Part shown: positions 20,684 through 31,227 of the stretch, piece by piece
Layout: each line of letters opens with the position of its first letter
Position numbering within the stretch: position 1 is the first letter of the stretch
Assembly: GCA_021521415.1 (NCBI GenBank)
Contig: JAIQDT010009144.1
Span: forward strand, 19,751-83,750
Source: Bidens hawaiensis
Taxonomy: Eukaryota > Streptophyta > Magnoliopsida > Asterales > Asteraceae
Direction: 5' to 3'
DNA: 64,000 nt
Program-made: the position numbers and the translations under genes
The notes under the pieces: generated by a model
Told to the model about the DNA's origin: nothing
The model's input: only the letters and a program-made list of their open reading frames with translations
Databases searched by the model: none

Positions 20684-22531
20684 CTAAGAATAAGCTTGTT
20701 TTGAGATTCTGCATCCTTGCGAGTTGAATGTCTGGAACAAGCCTTTTAATATGCAATGTATTTCCTGATTTGTTCCTACACACTTAGAGAGCAGATTAAA
20801 GCGCTCTATCACCCTAAAATCCCGTCCAGGCAACAAATAATCCATTTTATGGTTTAAAGATTTAAAAACAATGGATATTTGCCCTGTCATGTGCCTGGAA
20901 CAACCCATTAAATAAACTATGAATTTGTGGTTGTTCCTACACGCATAGCGGGATCAGTTGGACATAGGAACCCAAGTCATAAATGTCTTGGGGTTCCCTT
21001 GAGCATCAACATATGTGACCTCTTGCCAACTCATATCTTTCCCATCTTGAACAGTATTATTGGTTAATACAGATTCTGTTTGCTGAGCTTTAAGTTTCCA
21101 AGTATGTCTTGGTTTAGTGAAATTTGAAAGAACAGACTTTGGAGTGGAGCAATTAGAATTCGAATTCTTAGAACTCTCAACACTCTTTGACTTCTGAAAA
21201 TTTATTTTTCTTTTAACAGTTTCTAAATCATTTGAGTGCAAACCTGTCATATTAACTTTGAATCGTTGAGTATCTATGACTCGTTGTGCAGATACTCGTG
21301 GTTTTGTAAAATAAGCATTTTGTTTAACCACTGGATTCGGTTGAAACCTATTACCTTTCACCTGAGAAGCTTGTCTATTAATAGCACGGTAGTGACACCC
21401 CTTTGCCAAATGTCCGCCGTTCCCGCAGACGAAACACGCCTCCATCCTTTTTCTAATGTCAACGTAAGCACTAGCCTCATTTTGGAATTCCTTTTTATGA
21501 AAGGTTTTTCCATTCTTCTTGCCCATTGGTGCAGCCTTCTGATTTTGCTTGTAATAGGGAACATATAGACGATGAACACAATTTCTGGCTATATGTCATG
21601 ACGTGCCACACTGGTAACATGTTTGTCTCTTAATATAAATAGCACCCAATGATTTATCAACATATGGAGATCCGGAGGATCTATGAGGACGAGACTGTCC
21701 TTGTTGTGCTGATTTCTTATGTGCCTTCCCATTGTTGCCACAACTCTGTGTGTTATTATTAGTACAATTTTGTGTTGTGGTGTCATCTGAGTTTGATGAC
21801 ACGTTAGAATAAGATTCATTTTCACTAGCCTGAACCCATTTACTATAAGAAGCAACATCATTTACTATATCTGCACATGAAGTAGAAGCATCAAAATTGT
21901 TCACACATTTAAAAACAGGGTTAATTTTCTCTAGGGATCCTGATCCAAAAATTTCAGATTGAACTTGTTTACCATACTTCATGTCTTTTACCTTTTCTTC
22001 ATGCTCTTTGGTAAAAGGAAGACTAGTATAGTTGTCATTGTATGGTGGGGGTACTTGACTATATCATATACCCTCACCTTCGTTTTCTTTCCACCATAAT
22101 TGATTTTCAATCATTGAATTGACTACTTTACTGGAACCATCGAATTTTTTAAAGTCTAGTTCAGCCCTTTCAAACTTACTAGTTAGATTTAAAATTTCCA
22201 ACTTTGAGGCTTCCAGTTTAGCAGTTAGTTCAACGATTTCTTGTTTAGCATCTAGGTAATGACAACATTTTATACTAAATTCCGACTTAAGCTTTGAGAA
22301 ATCCTTTTGAGTTGCTTCTATCTTATCTAGAAAGCCTTTTTCATTTTTTTTAAGTTTGCAATTTTCAGATTTTATTTTTTCCACGTCTCTAATTAAGTTA
22401 TCATTATGGAGCTTATATAACTCTATCTTGTCCACACAATCTAGAGAACATGGTTGAAAACTTACCTCAGATGACGAACTCTGAAATACCACTTGTGAGG
22501 GAGCAGACTGATTAAGAGTAATTCCAAACAT
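20684..22531 (-). pseudogene. Copia gag, C-terminal part, broken by in-frame stops
   Basis: Frames 22531-22064, 21982-21596, 21526-20954 and 20908-20684 are all in one phase and separated only by stops. In order they give a coiled-coil-rich stretch (IELYKLHNDNL to KFERAELDFKKF), VPPPYNDNYTSLP, a Ser/Asn-rich linker, a first zinc knuckle CYQCGTS-stop-HIARNC in which a TGA replaces the residue before His, a second intact CCHC knuckle CFVCGNGGHLAKGC, and finally GCSRHMTG. The last motif normally sits at the protease start as DSGCSRHMTG; here Met precedes Gly and the catalytic Asp is missing. The N-terminal part of gag is absent. Clearly non-functional. Confidence 0.82.
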
Positions 22532-22559
22532 TGAGATGGGTTGTGGAGAATCTATTGAG

Positions 22560-23353
22560 TAATTAAAGGAATTAAAATGATTTTTCCCGCCAATTTTTTT
22601 TTCGAAAAAATATGATCGCCAAATTTCTTAAGAAAGATGTCCAACTCAAAAGAAGTGACTAGGAAAATTTTCGTTCATGACAATTTTTTTTTATTTTCCC
22701 GCTAAAAATTCACCGAAAATCACCCAAAAAAAAATGTTTTCGCCAAAATTTTCAAAAATGAATTTTTTACTTATAAGGAGTATTCTGGAAGAATTTCGTT
22801 CAAGATAAATTTTCCCGCCAATTTTTTTTTTTACCGAGAACTATTTTTTTGACCGAAAACCCGAAGTCTTGACCAAGAACTTAAAAAAATTGACCGAGAA
22901 ATGGCTTTGACCGAGAACACGCGTTAACCGAGAATTATCAAGATTAGCCGAGAACAACCAATTTTAACCAAGAACGCTTGATTTTGGACCGAAATCCGTT
23001 ATTTTTGACCGAGAATGCTTAAAAATGACCGAGAACCAGCAGAATTGGCCGAAAACGATGAAAATATGTCCAATAGCCTAGAGTCTTTGGCCGAGAACCC
23101 TTGAATAATCCCGAAATCAATCTAGAATCCTCGATAACAAGTTTGAACGATTAAATTTGGCAACCAAATAAATCCCGTGAATTGTGGGATTTAAACTGTA
23201 TCCAAATCAATTCAATCTTTGACAAAAAATAAACCTCTTTTCCTCCGATGAACAATTCGCTGGAAAAACGAACACTAAAATCTCCAAGAAAACAAATGAA
23301 TCCGCAGATCTTGAATCGTTGATATCACAACCGAGCCTAGAATAGGTCAATAG
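22560..23353 (-). repeat. Leader of the copia element with degenerate GACCGAGAA repeats
   Basis: Between the PBS and gag the plus strand carries about a dozen loosely spaced copies of TTGACCGAGAA and variants (GGCCGAGAA, AACCAAGAA), mainly at 22840-23110. No coding sense is seen. The pattern is a decayed short-unit repeat array in the untranslated leader. Confidence 0.7.
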
Positions 23354-23366
23354 TCTCTTATACCAC
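23354..23366 (-). promoter_or_regulatory. Primer binding site of the copia element
   Basis: On the minus strand TGGTATAAGAGAC lies next to the inner edge of the right LTR, a slightly mutated form of TGGTATCAGAGC (initiator tRNA-Met). It fixes the orientation of the element. Confidence 0.75.
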
Positions 23367-23367
23367 T

Positions 23368-23864
23368 TGTAAGTCCCGAATCTGGATCACTACAATATGA
23401 TATCAACTCGAACACGATATCTGTGCGGAATCCAAATACCGTGGTGATTCAAGAACAATAATACGAAAAACAATAACAAGATTAGATGATACGATTTCAA
23501 TGCATACGATTTTATCATCAATAAATCGTCAGATACATACACCTATCCTTCTAACCACTCTGTTAGATTGATGGTGGCTACTGCTGATTTAATACTGGTT
23601 AACCCTAACTAATGACTAAACATTAACTATATATAGGGTTTCCATATGCAAAGCCCAAAGGCCAAGCCCAAGTATGCCTAAACTAGCCTAACCAAAATCC
23701 ATAAGGATTTCGGTGTTACTAGACAAACCGAAATCCATAGGGATTTCGGTATTTCACCATCACAACCATAATGCAATTCTTCAACTCGTCTTCGTTTATG
23801 TCACTTTAGTCTTGATCATGTCATGGCCTTTTGATATGCGTCAGTCTAACCAAATTATGGCTCA
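23368..23864 (-). mobile_element. 5' LTR of the minus-strand copia element
   Basis: The partner of 17949-18449. The terminal regions differ slightly (CTCA in place of CCCCCGCA at the outer end). Confidence 0.88.
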
Positions 23865-25794
23865 ACACGGAGTCATAATTTAGAATTATAATTATTAACT
23901 TGAAAAATAATTATAAAAGATTCAAGATTAAAATTAAATTAAATATGAGAGAGAATAATTAATGAGAATTGATTGTATCTTATTTAAATATATTATTGAT
24001 TTATTTTATTAAGATGGAAATTAGACAACTCATTGATATACATGGAAGGTTTAATCAACAACTAATAGGAAGAGGGGAAATTGACTTAAAGCCTATTGCT
24101 TTAATAAAATAGTTAGATTTTTTAAACGATATTAACCCATGCACACTTCCTATATATAATCCATCATGTTTGTGATTACTATTCATCCGCCATACAAGCT
24201 AACCATATGTTTCTAAGGTAATTTGCTTAGCTTGTTAGAAAGCCCAACAAATATACAATTTTGTTTGCAAGACAAGTAGATGTTTTCCTTTTTGGTCCAA
24301 CTTCACATGATACAACTTGCTCTAATTGTATTTCTATTTTAATTGTTGAATATTCAATCGTTACTCCTTAGGCAAATATGTATTTTGAACTTATTTTTTT
24401 GCATTTAACTGTGATTGCAGAAGGAAAAACGACAAAAATTTCAAAATCCTTTCAATCTTGAGGTTTTGATGGAAATTGGCATAGTTTTTGAAGGATCAGT
24501 TATACCGGTGTTTAAGAAATTCAGCAGCCAGTATGAAAGAGGATTGAATGTCATCACCTGGCATGTGGTCTTTTTACAGCAGAGGTTTAGATGTTTGCTC
24601 TGCGAGGCTAACAGCTCAATAGTACGTACACAAATAGGGTAACACTATATCTAATATTATATATTATTTTATGGCATTTCCTTATTTTATTAGTTATCAT
24701 GATGATCGTCTTTTATTTCATCACTTACAATTTAGAATGAAACGTTTAGTCAATTTTGGTGTTCTTTTAGTTACCCTTCATATAAAAAAAGGGATCAATA
24801 TGAAATCTGAAGCTCATTGATTAGACTTGATCTTAAATTTATTTTAACGTGTTGATTTGAGTTATCTTTTATCTCAAAATGTTTAGATATAAACTATTAG
24901 CTAAAAGATATTATCTACTTGAGTACTTGAAGCAATGACGGTAATTTGACCCATTAACTTAAACGGGTCAATTTGGGTTTTGTTTTAATTCAAATGGGTT
25001 ATATATAAACTGAAATTTATTACTACACGGATACTTGTAGCAATGTTGGTAATTTCGACATGTTTTAAACGTTTTAGATAAAATGTTCAACTAAAATGGG
25101 AACATGTAATATGTCACATGACTTTAGTCGGGTTGAAAATGTCACTGAGTTCAGTTTTACTGTAGTCTTAACATTTTCAATTGTAATTATATTGATTTTG
25201 TTATTTTAATAATCATATTAAAATGTATGTGGTTAAAGTCAACCATAGAGCCTGTGGTAAGGCCGATAAGAGTAAGGGTCAAAACTGGTACAGTTTGCAC
25301 TGATAACTGGTAGGTCAGATTGTGAGATTGCGAGATTGGTTTATTTTGAATCCTCATGTTTTATGCTTTGTGTTTTGTAGTTTGTTACGATTATCTTTAA
25401 AGTTGACGTGTAACTAATTTGAGTTGGTGTATTCATAGGTTTGGGCATTTTAGTAGTTCCAATTTGCTTTGGATAACGCAAACATCATTAATGTATGTTT
25501 TCTTCAATTATGTTTATTTAGAATTTTTCTTTTTATTAATTAATTTCATTATCGCTAATTGTTTATTTTTTTTCTTTCTAATGTATTGAATTTACATAAT
25601 GTTTATTTTTGTTGTATTTCAGTTTAAAATATTGTTTTTTTAAATTTTCATGTGGTGAAGCAAAATGAATTTCTTTTCTTAGAATAATATATGAAGAAGT
25701 TGATGGTGGTTTAATATAAAAGAACATGTTTAGGTCTTTTGTTGATGTTTTTTGTTGGTTTGGTGTACACTAACTTATTGTAACTTATTTTAAT
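23865..25794. other. Intergenic AT-rich DNA with one exon-like frame
   Basis: Mostly featureless. A 75-codon frame at 24415-24642 follows a good splice-acceptor context (TTTAACTGTGATTGCAG, ending 24420) and reads KEKRQKFQNPFNLEVLME and onward with varied, protein-like composition. I do not recognise it, and no partner exon is evident. It could be an exon of an uncharacterised gene or chance. Confidence 0.35.
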
Positions 25795-25802
25795 ATCTAG
25801 AC

Positions 25803-26285
25803 CAATGTTGTAAAAGTATGTTTACAAGGCCGAGTACTCTCTGAGTACTCGCTACAAGGTATGGTGCTGAGAGGAGTTTCTTTAACTCCGCCTAGTTACT
25901 AAAAATTGGTCAAAGGTGGTCAATATTAGCATGAATCACATCTAGTCGGTTAACTTGGGTCTATTTTGACTTAAAAAATACAAAATAATTCGTATTTCTA
26001 AATTATTAAAGAACGAATATCATTATTTTTAATTAATGATTAACATTTTTTAGAATTTAGTGTTTAAAAATGTATTTATCTTATTTATATTGATATTCAT
26101 TTATTTTGTTATAAATATTTATTTTGTTATAAATATTAGTAAACTTATGATATTTGAAATATATATATTACCGAAAATCTAATTTTCTTTATATTTATCA
26201 TGTCTGAGTACTCTCCGAGTACTCCCCGATTACTCCGAGTACTCCCTCTAAGGGGGTCGGCCGCCTAGCGACTTTTGCAACATTG
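25803..26285. mobile_element. 483-bp hAT-type MITE with perfect TSD
   Basis: The direct repeat ATCTAGAC flanks the element on both sides (25795-25802 and 26286-26293), the 8-bp size of hAT insertions. Terminal inverted repeats are CAATGTTGTAAAAGT and, inward from the right, CAATGTTGCAAAAGT (one mismatch in 15). Near both ends lie clusters of the palindrome GAGTACTC (two copies left, several right), probably the transposase-binding subterminal repeats. There is no coding capacity. Confidence 0.92.
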
Positions 26286-26293
26286 ATCTAGAC

Positions 26294-26796
26294 ATTGTAA
26301 ATGATTAACATTTTGGTCCAAAAGTTGAAGAAGTTTTGTGTTGCCTGAATTTGTTGTTTAAATTTATTATGTTTGTTGACATGTTTTTCCACCCGTGTGG
26401 AACATGGGCCTATACCATAGTGTATATAATAGATAAGTGTTGCATATATGTAATATAACCAACTATATATGTACCTGATAGATAAGTGATGCATCGATTA
26501 TGTCATATATGCAATACTTGACAAATCATGTAAATATTCCAATATTACCCTTCCTCGTTAAAAAACACAACACCTTTTAGTTTCTTTTTCACTTTATTTT
26601 ATAGCCTTTAATCTAATAGGATTAATCTAATAAGATTTATGGTGTTAAAATGAGTTCTCTTTTTAATAAGAGTTCTCCCTTACACCCTACTACGCTTCAA
26701 AAACAAAAACCTTTAGATTATGTAACTATAAAGTTTCGTACGAATGGAGAGCAAATCTCGACCGTCAAATAAAATACATAAAACAAATAAAAAATA
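26294..26796. other. Intergenic; a MITE-end-like segment near 26650
   Basis: AT-rich. GAGTTCTCTTTTTAATAAG (26651) followed by AGTTCTCCC resembles the terminal sequence at 780-840 and the MITE at 13988, again as a single orphan end. No other feature. Confidence 0.35.
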
Positions 26797-26874
26797 GTGA
26801 AAGGAATAAATAAGGTACAAAACCCAACAGCTTTTACTCCAAGATATTTTGACAAGAGACCAGATCCGTCCACA

Positions 26875-27156
26875 ATGGCTTCTGGAGCAGCCGGAGACGG
26901 AGTATTCGGAAACTTATTCGGCATCCAGAGGCGTCCGTACCACAGCAACTGCAACTGTGCTCTCCATAAATCCGGCCAACAACACCATTGCTCCCACCTT
27001 TCCCTTCCTAAAATCTCCTATCCGATCCGACGATCTTACAGCGAAGGCTCTCTCGTTGCAATGGCGGCGGCATCGACTGGATCATCTCCTTCGCCGGCAA
27101 CGACGGCCACGGCTAGATTGCCGCCGCATCCGTCAAATCATCAGTTGAAGCGTTAG
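26875..27156 (+). CDS. Small Cys/His/Ser-rich plant protein, probable host gene
   Basis: A 93-codon frame from ATG 26875; the frame is open further upstream to 26797, but this ATG begins the GC-rich coding-like part. The product begins MASGAAGDGVFGNLFG and contains a CNCALHKS motif with a second Cys/His cluster (HHCSHLSL). It then has SYPIRRSYSEGSLVAMAA, followed by a Ser/Ala/Thr-rich tail. The arrangement of Cys-x-Cys-Ala-Leu-His followed by RRS(Y/W)SEGSL resembles small uncharacterised plant proteins, from memory. GC content is well above the surroundings and there is no sign of decay, making it the best candidate intact host gene here. No introns are needed, no clear TATA box is seen, and function is unknown. 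Confidence 0.6.
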   Translation: MASGAAGDGVFGNLFGIQRRPYHSNCNCALHKSGQQHHCSHLSLPKISYPIRRSYSEGSLVAMAAASTGSSPSPATTATARLPPHPSNHQLKR

Positions 27157-28197
27157 GTATGGAGATCTGTTAGGGTTTGATTGATTGGAAATTAGGCGAA
27201 TATTAGATTAGATCGGATTGGAATCGTGTATATGCTTTGATAGTCACTCTATGTAGTCTTCTAATCTAGTTTCGTTGTGGTGTATCAGATATTATTGAAT
27301 CAATTGTTTTTATTTTATTTCCTTGTTTTATATTTCCGATTGGTCATTGTAAAATGCTACAGATCTTCGTAAATCTGTAGCTGGATTATTTTCTAATAAT
27401 AGTTGTTAGGCTCGAGCGAGCTAACTTAAGTTTATTTAAGTACGTTTTAGTTCAAGTTTTAACGTGTCAATATTATATTAAACAGTTATTATGCCTAATA
27501 CTTTGTTACAATTTTAGTTTGATCCTCAACTTTTATCTTTTAGCTTTTTTCCTTTACCCTTTATTCTAATTAATATTTAGAAACGGGGTTTTTTTAATCT
27601 ACTTTTTGTTTGTTTGAATCTTTTTTGTTCTTATTTTTAGTGACTTGGAAGGGTTAAAGAAATACCGTAACCGAATTAAATGAATTAGCTTTTTTTAACG
27701 GTTTTACGCCTTCGTCGAAACATGGGTCTTATTACTGGTTGCAAATAAAAAGTAAACATTTGGCTTGCAACCTGAAAATAAATATAAAATACAATTGATT
27801 GGGGTGTTACCCGTTTAAGTATATAACGATGTGTTTAAGACCATACATAAGTTTGTAACTATACGTCAAACACCTTGAATGCTAATTATATGCCAAACGC
27901 AACACATCGTCTGCACACATAAATTATACTATAATTTGTTTGTATATATGTCAATGATTACTGATAACATTTGTGACTCGAAAGATTTTTAAAAAAAGAA
28001 AACCAAAACCATAAAAAGTAGTTAAAACATAAAAAAATTCCATTTTAGTCAAGTTGAACCAATGTGATATTAACAACTTAAAAAACCCGTGAACAAGTTT
28101 TGTTTTCTAATATAAAGGTGGTACCATCCAGCCTTAAAAAAAGGCCAGTAAGGCGTAAACCACCTTGTCCTCTCTACTTCGTTGGCTGTGTACGGCT
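27157..28197. other. Downstream of the small gene; no further gene seen
   Basis: AT-rich DNA that would hold the 3' UTR of the small gene. Near 28112-28168 an imperfect hairpin pairs AAGGTGGTACC with the segment ending AAACCACCTT. No frame longer than chance. Confidence 0.45.
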
Positions 28198-28740
28198 GTC
28201 ACACCCTGTTTTCCCAAGTTGTTGGAAAATAAATGAAATATATAATTAGGTCAGTTAGTTGAAACTAATAAATAAATGAAATTATACTTTTTTGTTGAAA
28301 GTAAATCAGTTAGTTGCAAAATATTGGTTTGGAATAGGTCAGGAAGCCTAAACAAACTAATCTGGTCGGTTAATTGGCACCTACATATGATGCTAGATGA
28401 ATTTTAAGAAACTAATCCAATGAGCGAAAGATTGGCCAAGACGTTTAAATTGTATTTATACACTTTTAATTTAAAAAATGTTTAAATTTGTTACAAAAGA
28501 TTAACTAGATCATTTTCCTCACCTGAATAAGACTAGTTGTTTCTACAACGGGTTTAACGATTATGAAGGTATGATTGGGTGATGATATGGACGCATCCAA
28601 GGTCACCTTCCAGCTTCCTGCTTGTACCTACAACATGAAAGGAATTCGTTAGATTAAGGGACCAGAGACCGGGGTCTATAGACCACCCTCCAACGCTCAA
28701 CATTAGTAATAATCCCATGAAAGTATATAAATAGATATAT
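28198..28740 (-). mobile_element. Possible solo or truncated LTR
   Basis: TGTCACACCCTG at about 28198 is the reverse complement of a GGTGTGACA-type LTR end, as found at 2327-2335. The adjoining sequence lacks a primer binding site. The other boundary is not defined, so this is only a candidate. Confidence 0.3.
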
Positions 28741-28761
28741 ATATATACATATATATATATA

Positions 28762-29705
28762 CTAGACGGGTGCCCGCGCGATGCAGCGGGTGTTTGAACC
28801 TGTTAATCACGTACAAATATAAGTGTTTATGGTTAAGTTAAAACCTTGAAATCGTTTAAATCGGTCATTGGTTTGACTTTTTTTTCTTTTTCTTTTTTAC
28901 TTTCGGTTTGCTGGTCGGATTCAAAATTTTCAAAACGTATTTGTTCGCGGTTTATATCGGCAACCGGCCATATGAAACCAGAAAAGACTGTAAATTAACC
29001 TAATTGCAATATGATTCCTTTTATAATCTTTGTTGGTATTATTTCACGTCCTAGATCTTCCATTAATATTTACCATTTATGTGGCTAAAATTATCATTTT
29101 TTTTATTTATGATCATCTCAAGTATCATATTATGCTGGTTTTTAGTTAAAATTGATGGTACATTTAAATTATTAATTATTTTAAACTAAATTTATTATTA
29201 AAGTTTAAACTGTGAAACCAAACTGGAACCAGGCCGTTTGTAACGATTCGGTTTCAACTTTCAATGGTTGAGTTTGGTTTTGGACGACAAAAAATCAGTA
29301 TTAACGGTTGGACTCACAAGTTTAACTTAAAAACCATCAAAACCGACACGGAACACCCTTACGTAACATATTAATTTATTTAAAATGAAAAAAAATTACA
29401 ACAATATCATATCTAAATTAAAGAGAATAAAATGCTCGTTTTTGTGGTGTAATTTGTTTATAAAAATATTAACGTATGAAAAGGTTATAGTCGTTTAAAA
29501 ATCATGGGTGGGAAGTTAGTTTACAAGTTAAATTAAAAACATAATATGGTTAAAGATGAGGGACCAAACTTGTAACTTGAATGGATTGTGTTTAAAAGAT
29601 ATGTTTACCCTTACTAACACATGTACCTCATGCTTTAGTTGTTGTAAATTACTTAAAATTGGTGTCTTAATTTGCCCTTGTTTGGTGTATTATATATAGT
29701 ATAGA
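28762..29705 (-). mobile_element. Non-autonomous Helitron, 944 bp
   Basis: Read on the minus strand the element starts TCTATACTATATATAATACA at 29705, preceded by A. It ends CTAG at 28762, followed by T, as expected for A|T insertion. Seven bases before the CTAG lies a GC-rich hairpin (CCCGCTGCATCGCGCGGG), the standard Helitron 3' terminator. There is no Rep/helicase coding sequence. The interior contains no recognisable captured exon. Confidence 0.82.
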
Positions 29706-31227
29706 TATACACTAGAGATAGAGAATGCAATAGGAGATAGTGGTTGAGACCCGACGATTAGAGAGCAGCTGAGGCGATCTCAGACTGTTTAACCGGTGAC
29801 TGGTCATTGGGGTTGGATTGAGCTGATGGTGTTATGCCTCAGCAGCTCAGAGGCTAAGCAGCTTAGTGAATGATAATTAATCTTTGGAGAGTGAGATCTC
29901 TTAGTGAGTATACTTTGAAAATGACCTGGAGAGTATTTTTCTAGAAAGAGAATATAGTGAGAGAGTGAAAGAGTTATAACGAAGAGAGAGTGGTGAGAAA
30001 TAGAGTGAATGAGAATGACCATACATTTGGCTAAAATGTTCCTTTTATAGGCAGTCAGAAGCTTCTCTATGAGAAGCTTAAGTTTCCTAAAGGGAAAAGG
30101 TCAATTCTTTTTACAGCTTATGTAGACTGGGTGCATGCCATTTCCATGCAACTTTTTTCCATCCTTTGTCTATCCTATTGTTGCTTTTACCTTGGCAGTC
30201 AAGACTTTTTCTGCCATTTACTGTAGCACGAGCTTCCTGGTCAACTTAGGAAACTTGCTAGGTAAGGGTCGAGCTTCCCCGTCTGGCAACTTATGTTAGC
30301 TGCTCCTTTATTCCTAAACTTCCCTAGCTTGTGAGCTTATGTTTGTTGCTCCTTTATTCTTAAGCTTCCCTAGCTTGTGAGTGGGTAAGGGTACTCACGT
30401 AATCAGCCCCTAGTCAGAAGTATTTGGATTGTAATGATGAATGCTTGTGACTCAACTTATTTCTTTTCATGATGTTCCCCGTGGGTGTTTAATGTTTTTG
30501 GGCTTATGCCTCTTCATAGACCAATGCACATACCCATTTTGTTGTTTTAGGCATGCTTATTGAAGCCTACAAGCTGGAAAATTGTTTCTAACGTATGGTC
30601 TAAAGTTGGGAGCTTGTGGCCCGAAGCTTCCGCGATTGAAGCTTAGGGTTAGAAGCTGGGAGCTTCTTGTATCGACCTATCATGTATTATATTCATAATG
30701 ACGGGGAGATGGCAGTTTAAGAACCATCGATGTGACTAATTTTACAGTCACTACCAAGGGTTATGATGGACTTAGAGAAAAAGCTGCCAGCTAACTTCCG
30801 TATTGACCCTTCGATACTTTATGATTTCTTCAAAATATTTTTGGGAAAATTGTGAAGTGTGGTTACAACTTCTCTTTTTCACCGCCTTTTTTTTTTGCAA
30901 AACCCATTGATTATTTGCTTGTTTTCCGGCGATATCTTCCCTTTTATAAGGTAAGACCTTCCCTTGTTTAAGGTAAGACCTTCCCTTTTGTTTCTTTTGT
31001 TTTACAAAAGGGTTCAAAATGGTCGCCTTATACATTTATTTCTTTGATTATCAAATCTTTGTAATATTTTTGAAAATTCTTTCTTGAATGTTCTCATACA
31101 TCATCGCGTTAACCTAGGTTAATTGGTACCTTTTGGTGTCGCTAGGATTATGTATTTCGAAATCGTGTGTCGGTCACTTGGCTATGAACCTTCATTATGT
31201 AACGATGGGTTTTTCAATTAGCGGAAC
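29706..31227. other. Decayed AGCTT-rich repeat DNA upstream of a gag-like pseudogene
   Basis: No intact gene. Motifs such as AAGCTTCC and GAAGCTT recur here and again at 33000-35680, suggesting that both stretches belong to one old LTR element. ATCAGCCCCTAG occurs near 30401 and 35177, consistent with related flanks. Boundaries are unknown. Confidence 0.35.
30288..30379. repeat. 46-bp tandem duplication
   Basis: AACTTATGTTAGCTGCTCC (30288) recurs diverged as AGCTTATGTTTGTTGCTCC (30334), and both units end CCCTAGCTTGTG. Two units of exactly 46 bp with several differences. Confidence 0.9.

Larger units (their letters stand above)
17949..23864 (-). mobile_element. Copia-type LTR element lacking pol
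   Basis: It has two LTRs, a PBS inside the right LTR, a gag remnant with CCHC motifs and a purine tract next to the left LTR, all reading on the minus strand. Integrase, RT and RNase H are absent: the frame stops being recognisable after the GCSRHMTG motif and about 2.2 kb of non-coding DNA follows. The flanking five bases (GACTC and ACACG) do not match, so either a boundary is off by a few bases or the flanks were altered. It is non-autonomous. Confidence 0.82.

Noticed and set aside
17944..23869. A 5-bp target duplication for the copia element
   Set aside because: Flanks GACTC and ACACG do not match; I did not force a shifted boundary.
28112..28168. Hairpin with AAGGTGGTACC and AAACCACCTT as a foldback element or microRNA precursor
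   Set aside because: Pairing is short and imperfect and no target duplication is visible; too little to call.
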